From positions 248,001-312,000 of the forward strand of contig NZ_JBNGOZ010000002.1 in NCBI RefSeq assembly GCF_050589825.1: 64,000 nt of DNA. Direction: 5' to 3'. Below are positions 27,968 to 36,121 of this stretch, in pieces. The translations under genes and the position numbers were made by a program. Every line of letters begins with the position of its first letter. The stretch's first letter is position 1. The notes under the pieces were generated by a model that was given only the letters and a program-made list of their open reading frames with translations, made no database searches and was not told where the DNA came from. This DNA comes from Carboxylicivirga longa. GTDB lineage: Bacteria > Bacteroidota > Bacteroidia > Bacteroidales > Marinilabiliaceae.

Positions 27968-28999
27968 ATGCCACAAGATATAAGCATAAAGTGCTATTTA
28001 GACCACTACACTCATCTGCCTCTGATTGATGTACGATCACCGGGCGAATATGAGAAAGGACACATACCCACTGCCATCAACATACCACTGTTCAGCAATG
28101 AGGAGCGAGCCCACGTAGGCACAGTGTATAAGCAAGAGTCGCAAGCCGCAGCCATCGACCTAGGATACACTTATGTAAATCCTAAGCTACAATGGTTTAT
28201 CGATGAAGCCGGACGTGCAGCACCTGATAAAAATATTGTCATCCACTGCTGGCGGGGCGGAATGCGCAGCCATGCATTTGCCCAACACCTTAAAGACAAT
28301 CGCTTTAAGCAGGTTTATGTGATTGAGAAAGGATACAAAGCCTATCGGCATGAAGCACAAAACAACTTCGACAAAGGACAGTTAGTGATTTTGGGAGGTT
28401 ATACCGGCAGCGGTAAAACACACATCCTTCACTGCCTGCAGGAGGCCGGCCATCAGGTGCTTGACCTGGAAGGTCTGGCTGCCCATAAAGGCTCTGCCTT
28501 TGGCAATATCGGCATGCCGGCACAGCCCACCACCGAACAGTTTGAAAACGACCTATACTGGCAATGGCGACAATTTGACTTTCAACGTCCCATCTGGCTT
28601 GAAGATGAAAGTCCCAACATTGGCGATGTAAATATCCCCATGCACCTGTTTCAAAAAATGCGACAGTCGCCCCTTTTATTTATAGAGATAAGCAAAGAGG
28701 AACGTGCACGGTTACTGGTGAAAGACTACGTGTTGGGCGACAAGGACAAGCTGGCCAATGCTATACAACGCATTGCCAAACGCTTGGGCTATGACAAGGC
28801 ACAACAGGCGCTTAGGCTCTTGGATGAGAATAACTACTACGAAGTAGCAATGCTCACGCTGGGCTACTACGATAAATATTATAAGCGCGGCATTGAAAAA
28901 CGCGAAACCAGCGACATACGGTTTATTACAATGAATAACACCGATGCGAAACAAAATGCACAAGCTTTAATTAAAACTTTAAACGAACAACATGTCTGA
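27968..28999 (+). CDS. mnmH: tRNA 2-selenouridine synthase
   Basis: It replaces the sulfur of 2-thiouridine at the tRNA wobble position with selenium, using selenophosphate. The N-terminal rhodanese domain (about 5-125) carries the active-site C94 in CWRGGMRS, and the C-terminal half has a P-loop (GGYTGSGKT, 143-151). Length (343) is normal. Its last 8 bases overlap the start of selD, which makes the required selenophosphate, so the two form a dedicated selenouridine operon. Older names are selU and ybbB. Confidence 0.93.
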   Translation: MPQDISIKCYLDHYTHLPLIDVRSPGEYEKGHIPTAINIPLFSNEERAHVGTVYKQESQAAAIDLGYTYVNPKLQWFIDEAGRAAPDKNIVIHCWRGGMRSHAFAQHLKDNRFKQVYVIEKGYKAYRHEAQNNFDKGQLVILGGYTGSGKTHILHCLQEAGHQVLDLEGLAAHKGSAFGNIGMPAQPTTEQFENDLYWQWRQFDFQRPIWLEDESPNIGDVNIPMHLFQKMRQSPLLFIEISKEERARLLVKDYVLGDKDKLANAIQRIAKRLGYDKAQQALRLLDENNYYEVAMLTLGYYDKYYKRGIEKRETSDIRFITMNNTDAKQNAQALIKTLNEQHV

Positions 29000-30023
29000 C
29001 GTTAAACTCACACAATACAGTCATGGTGCCGGCTGTGGCTGCAAGATAGCCCCTTCGGTACTCAGTGATATCCTCAAAAGCAATCTAATCCCCATCAAGG
29101 ATGAAAAACTAATTGTTGGCAATAGCAGTCGCGATGATGCTGCCGTTTATGACCTGGGCGATGGCAGCGCCATCATAAGCACCACCGACTTTTTTATGCC
29201 CATTGTTGATGATGCTTTTACCTTTGGAAAAATTGCCGCTGCCAATGCCATTAGCGATGTATATGCCATGGGCGGACAACCCCTGTTGGCCATTGCCATA
29301 CTGGGCTGGCCTGTTGATAAACTGGCACCAGACGTGGCAGCACAGGTGATGGAAGGCGGACGTCAGGCCTGTAAAGAAGCCGGCATAACGCTGGCCGGTG
29401 GTCACAGCATCGATAGCCCCGAACCCATTTTCGGACTGGCCGTTACGGGACGTGTAGAGCTAAAGAAATTAAAACGTAATGATACGGCCACTCAAGGCTG
29501 CCAACTCTACTTAACCAAGCCTTTGGGCGTGGGCATCCTTACCACAGCACAAAAAAAAGGCGTATTGCAAGAAGAGCATGCAGCCGTAGCACCGGAGCTC
29601 ATGAGCAGACTGAACCTTCCGGGTCGGCAACTTGCAGAGATAGAAGGCGTAAAAGCAATGACCGATGTTACCGGCTTCAGCCTGTTGGGTCACCTCAGCG
29701 AGGTATGTGAAGGAAGTAATTTATCGGCGCACATCAACTACGATAAAATACCTAAACTACCTATGCTACAGCCTTACATTGACCAGAACTGCATACCGGG
29801 CGGCACTCACCGCAACTGGCTCAGCTATGGTGCAGGCGTACACCTGGCTGACGAAGCACATAAAGCTATTCTGTGCGATCCCCAAACCAGCGGAGGACTG
29901 CTGATTGCCGTGGAAGAATCAGCCATCGCGGAGGTCGAGAAGATCTTAAATGAAAACAACATCGAAGCGCAATGCTTTGGTTATTTAAGCGAGCAGAAAG
30001 ACAAATTAATCTACGTTGATTAA
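28992..30023 (+). CDS. selD: Selenide, water dikinase (selenophosphate synthetase)
   Basis: It makes selenophosphate from selenide and ATP. The 343-residue chain has the catalytic Cys/Lys motif GAGCGCK (C15, K18); the catalytic position is Cys, encoded without TGA, so this copy is not itself a selenoprotein. Other conserved parts are DDAAVY, the Mg/ATP aspartates, LAGGHSIDSPEPIFGLAVTG and DPQTSGGLL. It is translationally coupled to mnmH. No selA, selB or tRNA-Sec gene appears in the window, consistent with selenium use in tRNA modification. Confidence 0.94.
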   Translation: MSDVKLTQYSHGAGCGCKIAPSVLSDILKSNLIPIKDEKLIVGNSSRDDAAVYDLGDGSAIISTTDFFMPIVDDAFTFGKIAAANAISDVYAMGGQPLLAIAILGWPVDKLAPDVAAQVMEGGRQACKEAGITLAGGHSIDSPEPIFGLAVTGRVELKKLKRNDTATQGCQLYLTKPLGVGILTTAQKKGVLQEEHAAVAPELMSRLNLPGRQLAEIEGVKAMTDVTGFSLLGHLSEVCEGSNLSAHINYDKIPKLPMLQPYIDQNCIPGGTHRNWLSYGAGVHLADEAHKAILCDPQTSGGLLIAVEESAIAEVEKILNENNIEAQCFGYLSEQKDKLIYVD

Positions 30024-30046
30024 AAAACTATCGCCAAAAACAATAA

Positions 30047-30089
30047 GGATCGCATCTTAATAGCCACCTCACCTGGTAAGATGCGATCC
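30047..30089. terminator. Perfect 13-bp hairpin downstream of selD
   Basis: GGATCGCATCTTA (30047-30059) pairs exactly with TAAGATGCGATCC (30077-30089) around a 17-base loop that can add CCA/TGG pairs. It lies 24 bases past the selD stop. A run of A, not T, follows on the plus strand, so it is not a classical intrinsic terminator for selD. The remaining 180 bases up to the sulfatase gene show nothing clear. Confidence 0.55.
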
Positions 30090-30269
30090 AAAAAATCCTT
30101 GTCGGAGATAACCCAAAGGATGTTTTAAAGGACAGTTCTCTACCACAAGACACTTATAAGAACCGTTCCATAGTTTGATCTGAACATCACTCCCTTTTTC
30201 TGAACCAAAATGTAGCCGCTAATTGCAGCATAAGGTGTATTTTTATCTTGAACAAAAAACCTCAGTGAT

Positions 30270-32114
30270 ATGATGCCTTACGTCTTGGTTCTCTTAGCCA
30301 TTACCACCTGCTTATTTTCAAGCGAAGCCAGCCTTAAAAAAGACAAGCAACCCAACGTTATTGTAATACTAACCGATGACCAAGGTAGTATTGATATGAA
30401 TTGCTACGGCGCCAATGATCTGTACACCCCCAACATGGATGCGCTGGCAGAATCAGGTGTGCGCTTTACCCAATTTTATGTAGCGGCACCGGTGTGTTCG
30501 CCTTCACGGGCTTCTATGCTTACCGGTCAGAATCCGCACCAGGCAGGCTTGCCCGGTAACGCCTCGTCGCAGGAAGGTCATGCCGGCATGCCGGGTGAAC
30601 AAATCACCATTGCCGAGCTGATGAAAACGCGCGGCTATCAAACTGCCCATATCGGTAAATGGCACATTGGATACACACCAGCCACCCGACCCCGGGCACA
30701 AGGCTTCGACTACACCTTCGGCCACATGGGCGGTTGCATTGACAATTACTCTCACTTCTTTTACTGGAATGGCCCCAACCGCCACGACTTATGGGAAAAT
30801 GGTGAGGAAGTGTGGCACGACGGCGAATACTTTGGAGATTTAATGGCACAAAAAGCCGATGAATATATTGCCGAGCATAAAAAAGAGCCCTTCTTTATAT
30901 ATTATGCCATTAACATGCCGCACTACCCGCTGCAGCCCAAGCAAAAATGGCGCAAACACTATCAACATCTGGATATGCCCCGCCGCGATTACGCCGCATT
31001 TGTTTCCACAATCGACGACTACATCGGTCGCCTGCTGACCACCCTCGACGAGCATGGACTGCGCGATAACACCATTGTGATTTTACAATCGGATCATGGA
31101 CATAGTAACGAGACTCGCACCTTTGGTGGCGGCGGTAATGCCGGACCGTTCCGCGGATCAAAATTTTCGCTTTTCGAAGGTGGCATACGTGTGCCGGCTA
31201 TTATCAGTTATCCCAACAAAATCAAAGGGGCACAAACACGCCATCAGATGGCCTTTAATATCGACTGGCTTCCAACCCTTGCCGATTACTGTCAACTTGA
31301 AGCATTGCCCGGGCATATTGAAGGCAAAAGCCTGCGCCCCATCATTGAAAAGAACGCTCCTAGCCAACACCAGCAATTCATCTGGAAAAGCGGTGGCAGC
31401 TGGGCTATCCGACAAGGAGACTGGAAACTGTTGGGCTATCCCCAGGATCATAGCGGTAAAGGCGAGCTGGATCCGGACAAGGACCTGTTGTTTTTGGTTA
31501 ACCTGGCAACAGACAGTACAGAAATGACCAACCTGGCGGCTGACTACCCGGATAAGGTGGAAGATCTTCAGGCTGCCTACCTGCAATGGCCCTATGCCTC
31601 GCCCGATGATATACCCAAAAAGCGTCAACGCCTTGTGCACAGAGCAATTGATAAACCGGCGACCCTGATCAATGCACCTCACCCCAAACACAGCGCAACG
31701 GGGGCTGCATCACTTCTGGATGGCGAAACAGGCACCCGCTTTTACACCGATGGCTATTGGGTCGGCTTTGAAGGAGAGGATGCCATACTGGTCATCGATT
31801 TTGAAAAACCGGTTACCTGGAATGAAGTACGTGTTGGTGCCATGCACAACCCCGAATCGTGGATTTTCCTTCCTAAAGCCATTGAAGTAAGCTGGTCCGA
31901 TGACGGGCAGAGTTTTTCACAACCCATTGTACTACCGGTAAATACACCGACTAAACCGCAAAATCACACCATTAAACGCTTTAGCATTCAGCAGGAGGAT
32001 ATACATGCCCGTTACTTAAAGGTTCACGTTAAAAACATGGGCATCTGCCCGGACTGGCACACCGGAAAAGGCCATAAAGCCTGGCTCTTTATAGACGAGG
32101 TAAGTGTTTACTAA
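30270..32114 (+). CDS. Secreted sulfatase (S1 family) with C-terminal discoidin-like domain
   Basis: This formylglycine-dependent sulfatase has the signature C76-S-P-S-R (to be modified to formylglycine), metal-binding D36 and D37 (VILTDDQG), GKWHIG with a catalytic Lys and His, and the DHG motif near residue 273. A signal sequence lies at about 1-20. After the alpha/beta catalytic domain (about 27-470), residues about 480-612 form a beta-sandwich resembling an F5/8 type C (discoidin) carbohydrate-binding module. It probably removes sulfate from a marine or host polysaccharide. It is not in a polysaccharide utilisation locus here: no SusC/D genes and no maturase gene are adjacent. Confidence 0.88.
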   Translation: MMPYVLVLLAITTCLFSSEASLKKDKQPNVIVILTDDQGSIDMNCYGANDLYTPNMDALAESGVRFTQFYVAAPVCSPSRASMLTGQNPHQAGLPGNASSQEGHAGMPGEQITIAELMKTRGYQTAHIGKWHIGYTPATRPRAQGFDYTFGHMGGCIDNYSHFFYWNGPNRHDLWENGEEVWHDGEYFGDLMAQKADEYIAEHKKEPFFIYYAINMPHYPLQPKQKWRKHYQHLDMPRRDYAAFVSTIDDYIGRLLTTLDEHGLRDNTIVILQSDHGHSNETRTFGGGGNAGPFRGSKFSLFEGGIRVPAIISYPNKIKGAQTRHQMAFNIDWLPTLADYCQLEALPGHIEGKSLRPIIEKNAPSQHQQFIWKSGGSWAIRQGDWKLLGYPQDHSGKGELDPDKDLLFLVNLATDSTEMTNLAADYPDKVEDLQAAYLQWPYASPDDIPKKRQRLVHRAIDKPATLINAPHPKHSATGAASLLDGETGTRFYTDGYWVGFEGEDAILVIDFEKPVTWNEVRVGAMHNPESWIFLPKAIEVSWSDDGQSFSQPIVLPVNTPTKPQNHTIKRFSIQQEDIHARYLKVHVKNMGICPDWHTGKGHKAWLFIDEVSVY

Positions 32115-32160
32115 AAAAATTGTATATTCAGTCTTTAAAATGTGGAAGATAGGCTGATTG

Positions 32161-34593
32161 ATGAGACATATAATTAAGCTACTGCTATTAATTCAACTTT
32201 TTTTTGCCGTACCAACATACGGAGCCACAGCTGCCCTGGATACGGTGGTACTACAACTGAAATGGAAACACCAGTTTCAATTTGCCGGTTTCTATGCTGC
32301 CGTTGAAAGGGGATATTATCGCGAGGCAGGTCTGTTTCTTAAATTAATAGAGGGAAATACAGAAGGTAATTATATTGATGAAGTAATATCGGGCCGCGCA
32401 CACTTTGCCATTGAGTCATCAAATCTATTAATTGCTCGTAACAATGGAACACCTGTGGTAGCCCTGGCGGCTATCTTTCAACACTCGCCCGAAGTAATAA
32501 TAACCCGAAAAGACAATGATATACGCTATCCGGGCGACCTGAAAGACAAACGCATCACATTTAGCGGAAATAAGTTGGCTGCGCCAAGGGCATTATTAAA
32601 CAAATTTAATATTCCGGAAGAAAACATCAGCTACAGCTCTGCCTCAGGTCATCTCAACGACCTGATGGAAGACAAAACTGATGCCTTTGCCACATATATC
32701 ACCAGCTCCCCCTACCTGCTTGAGAAAGCAGGCGTTGAACCAATGATTTTCGATCCCAGAGACTATGGTATTGACCTTTATGGCGATATCCTCTTTACCT
32801 CTCAAACCATGGTAGAGCAGCACAATAAAGTCACAAAAAAATTTGTTGATGCCTCCCTAAAAGGATGGATTTATGCCATGAACAATAAACACGAACTCAT
32901 CGATATCATACTTAACAAATACGATCCGAGTCTTTCTCGTGAGTTACTTGTTTATGAATCAAAGATGATGGAGCAGTTGGTGATGCCCAGGCTTATTGAA
33001 CCAGGGCATATGAATACCGAGCGCTGGCACGCCATTGCCCGATCCATGATGGAAATAGGCCTGCTAAAACCTCTCTACAGCCTCGATGGCTTTCTGTATG
33101 AAGACTATCAGCTGCGTGATGCCCATCGCACTCAAAAAACTCTTTACATACTGCTTGCCATTGTAGTGGCCTCGCTAATAACCATTTTTGTATTTTTCCT
33201 ATTTAATCAGCGGCTGAAAAAAGCCGTAATGCAACGCACTCTTGAGCTTTCACGCGCCAACGATAATTTAAAAAAGGAAATCAAACACCGCCAACGCACA
33301 CATGCCCACCTCACACTAAGCGAAGAACGTTTCAAATTACTATTTGAAGACTCACCCATATCACTGTGGGAAGAGGATTTTAGCGTCACCAAGCAAATGA
33401 TTGACCAATTACAAACAGATGGCATAAGTGATGTAGAACAATACATCCGAACGAACCATGACTTCCTGCGCCGATGTGCCCATAGTGTGCGCATCAACAA
33501 TATCAACAAGGCCACGGTACAGTATCTGGAAGCTGGCAGCAAAGAACGTATTCTAGAACATGTGGATGACGTACTAAGCGATGAGGCCCTGCAGAATTTT
33601 GCCGAAGAATTGATTTGTTTTTATAAAGGGCAATACCTTTACGAGACGGAATCGGAACAATATACCTTTAAGGGGAATAAAATACATGTTTCGGTAACAG
33701 TGAAAATACCCAACGGATACGAAAAAAATTGGGACAAGGTAATCGTATCATTAATTGATGTTACCGACCTGAAACGCACCACCAACGACCTGAAGTTTAC
33801 AGAGATACTTCTGAGACAACAAAACGAAGCTCTTAAAGGTATTAACGAAGAGCTAAAAAAGGCCAAGCTGAAAGCTGAGGAGAGCGACCGCCTGAAAACT
33901 GCCTTCCTGTCGAATATGAGCCATGAAATACGCACGCCCATGAATGGTATCGTGGGTTTCACAGACCTGTTGAAACATCAGCCGCTTAATGCAGAGGAAC
34001 GCAAGCGCTACCTAAATATCATTGAAGAAAACTCACAACAACTACTACGCATTATCTCAGATATCATAGACATCTCTAAAATTGAGGCTGCACAACTAAA
34101 AATAGCAAAAAGCGAGGTTAATATTAAGCATCTTTTTGAATCATTACTGGATGTTTTTCAACTCCGCATTGCACGCCTTTCAAAAAATTCTTTGCAGTGT
34201 CGCTTCCATATCGATGAGCGCCTTGACATTGAAACACTGACGCTACATACTGATTTGACGCGCCTGCGTCAAATACTAACCAACCTGCTGGAAAATGCCG
34301 TAAAATTTACTGAGCATGGAATCGTTGAGTTTGGCCTTTATCCCACAGCCAATGAGCCATCACTTACTTTTTATGTGAAAGATACTGGCGTGGGGATTAA
34401 AGAGGCACGCGTGGAACAAATATTCGATCGCTTTTTCAGAGAAGAAGAGCGCTTTGGTGCCAACCTGGGCGGCACAGGCTTGGGCCTCTCCATCGCCAAG
34501 AACCTGGTTGAGCTGCTGGGCGGCAAAATAATGGTGGAAAGCCTGCCCGGTGAGGGTGCCAAGTTTTACTTCACGCACCCACATAAATTCTAA
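32161..34593 (+). CDS. Sensor histidine kinase with NMT1/THI5-like periplasmic domain
   Basis: This 810-residue protein has a signal peptide, then an NMT1/THI5-like solute-binding domain (about 25-320) with the family motif LQLKWKHQFQFAGFYAA. One transmembrane helix (about 325-345), a coiled coil, a divergent PAS-like region (about 385-530), HisKA with phosphoacceptor H588 (MSHEIRTPMNG) and HATPase_c with GVGI and GTGLGLS boxes complete it. NMT1 domains bind thiamine precursors or sulfonates, so a small nitrogen- or sulfur-containing ligand is possible. There is no receiver domain and no neighbouring response regulator. An in-frame TTG at 32158 lies one codon before the ATG. Confidence 0.87.
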   Translation: MRHIIKLLLLIQLFFAVPTYGATAALDTVVLQLKWKHQFQFAGFYAAVERGYYREAGLFLKLIEGNTEGNYIDEVISGRAHFAIESSNLLIARNNGTPVVALAAIFQHSPEVIITRKDNDIRYPGDLKDKRITFSGNKLAAPRALLNKFNIPEENISYSSASGHLNDLMEDKTDAFATYITSSPYLLEKAGVEPMIFDPRDYGIDLYGDILFTSQTMVEQHNKVTKKFVDASLKGWIYAMNNKHELIDIILNKYDPSLSRELLVYESKMMEQLVMPRLIEPGHMNTERWHAIARSMMEIGLLKPLYSLDGFLYEDYQLRDAHRTQKTLYILLAIVVASLITIFVFFLFNQRLKKAVMQRTLELSRANDNLKKEIKHRQRTHAHLTLSEERFKLLFEDSPISLWEEDFSVTKQMIDQLQTDGISDVEQYIRTNHDFLRRCAHSVRINNINKATVQYLEAGSKERILEHVDDVLSDEALQNFAEELICFYKGQYLYETESEQYTFKGNKIHVSVTVKIPNGYEKNWDKVIVSLIDVTDLKRTTNDLKFTEILLRQQNEALKGINEELKKAKLKAEESDRLKTAFLSNMSHEIRTPMNGIVGFTDLLKHQPLNAEERKRYLNIIEENSQQLLRIISDIIDISKIEAAQLKIAKSEVNIKHLFESLLDVFQLRIARLSKNSLQCRFHIDERLDIETLTLHTDLTRLRQILTNLLENAVKFTEHGIVEFGLYPTANEPSLTFYVKDTGVGIKEARVEQIFDRFFREEERFGANLGGTGLGLSIAKNLVELLGGKIMVESLPGEGAKFYFTHPHKF

Positions 34594-34684
34594 CACCCAC
34601 CAGACTTCATATTAGAAAAAAATAGCCCGCTGCGAATTGTAGAATATGCGCCACAGGTTAAACAAAAAAAGATCTCTAGGGTAC

Positions 34685-36025
34685 TTAACTGAACATCTTC
34701 TCAATCTTCACAAAGCTGGAGGGCATAGCAAATAACACCACCTTATCGTGAGGCTCAATTACTGTATCACCGCTGGCAATAATCGCCTGCTCGCCTCGTA
34801 TAACACCACCCACATTAACATCTTTAGGAAGACTTAGCTTGCGCAATGAGCCCTTGGTAATTTTAGAGCCGGGCTGCGCCACCAGCTCCAGCACCTCGGC
34901 ATCAGTAGCTGTCAGACACTTCACATGCGACACATGCGCCCGCAAGGTATAACGATAGATATGGCTGGCCGATATCAGCTTTTTATTCACCAAGGTGCCA
35001 ATGCCAATATTCTCAGCCAGATCGATGTAATCAATATTCTCCACCTCGGCCACCGTTTTTTTAACACCCATCTTCTTTGCCAGCTGACACGCCAGTATGT
35101 TCACCTCCGAGTTACCCGTTACGGCTACAAAGGCATCCATCTTTTTTATGCCCTCATCCTTTAATAACTCAAGGTTGCGTCCATCACCATTAATCACCAA
35201 AGTGTCGGCCAATACATCGGCCAGGCGTGCTGCCTTCTCTTTATCTATTTCTATGAGTTTAATGCTATACTGCCGCTCCAGCTTCTCAGCAACTTTTTTG
35301 CCAATACGGCTACCACCCAATATCATCACATTCTTAATGTCAAACTGCTTCTTACCGGCATCTTTCATCACCTGCTTAACAGCCGATTTAGTGGTAATCA
35401 CATACACCAGGTCATTGTGCTGAAGCGTATCTTTACCCCGCGGAATAATGGTTTCACCACCCCGGTTAATAGCCACAATATTATACTCCTGCTTTTCGTA
35501 CATCGAGGAAATGTACGCCAGTGTTTTATTAACGATAGGGGCGTTATCACGTACTTTTAAAGCAAACATAACCAGCTTACTACCTGTAAACTCATACATC
35601 TGACGCGTACCCACCTGCTTAAGCGAGGCAAAGACCTCCTCCGAAGCCAATTGTTCGGGATAAATCAACTCATCGATACCCAGCTTACCAAAGAACTCTT
35701 TGTTTTCCGCCATCAGATATTCGTGGTTGTTCACCCTTGCCACAGTAGTTTTAGCACCCAACTGCTTGGCCAGTATGCACGACAGAATACTCATATCCTG
35801 ATAGGGAGGCACTGCTACAAATAAATCACATGATTTTACGTTTGCTTCACGCAGGTCTTCAATGGATGAAATACTCCCTACAATGGTCATCAGATCGAAG
35901 TGAGAGTCAATTTGTTTTAACTTCTCCTCCTCCTCATCCATCAGGATGACATCATGATTGGCTGAACATAGCATCTTTGCCAAATGGGTTCCTACCTCCC
36001 CTGCTCCTGCAATAAATATCCTCAT
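34685..36025 (-). CDS. trkA: Trk potassium uptake regulatory protein TrkA
   Basis: This cytoplasmic 446-residue regulatory subunit of TrkH/KtrB-type K+ channels has two RCK_N Rossmann domains (GAGEVGTHLAKML at the N-terminus and ILGGSRIGKKVAEKL at about 233) each followed by an RCK_C domain (about 145-220 and 370-445). It binds NAD(H) or nucleotides and gates the channel. The usual trkH gene is not downstream; the next gene on that side is an unrelated kinase on the other strand. Confidence 0.93.
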   Translation of the reverse strand: MRIFIAGAGEVGTHLAKMLCSANHDVILMDEEEEKLKQIDSHFDLMTIVGSISSIEDLREANVKSCDLFVAVPPYQDMSILSCILAKQLGAKTTVARVNNHEYLMAENKEFFGKLGIDELIYPEQLASEEVFASLKQVGTRQMYEFTGSKLVMFALKVRDNAPIVNKTLAYISSMYEKQEYNIVAINRGGETIIPRGKDTLQHNDLVYVITTKSAVKQVMKDAGKKQFDIKNVMILGGSRIGKKVAEKLERQYSIKLIEIDKEKAARLADVLADTLVINGDGRNLELLKDEGIKKMDAFVAVTGNSEVNILACQLAKKMGVKKTVAEVENIDYIDLAENIGIGTLVNKKLISASHIYRYTLRAHVSHVKCLTATDAEVLELVAQPGSKITKGSLRKLSLPKDVNVGGVIRGEQAIIASGDTVIEPHDKVVLFAMPSSFVKIEKMFS

Positions 36026-36121
36026 AGCCTAGCGTGTTGTTTGTGTGTTGAGATAAATGACAATAAGACCGCAAATTAATAGATAATAAGGCTAATCCTC
36101 AAAATAAAAACGCATAATTAA

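Noticed and set aside
28992..29060. Possible selenocysteine codon in selD
   Set aside because: The catalytic position (residue 15) is a normal Cys codon and the frame has no internal TGA.
34685..36025. Missing trkH next to trkA as sign of a broken locus
   Set aside because: TrkA is intact, and trkH is often encoded elsewhere, so no damage can be inferred.
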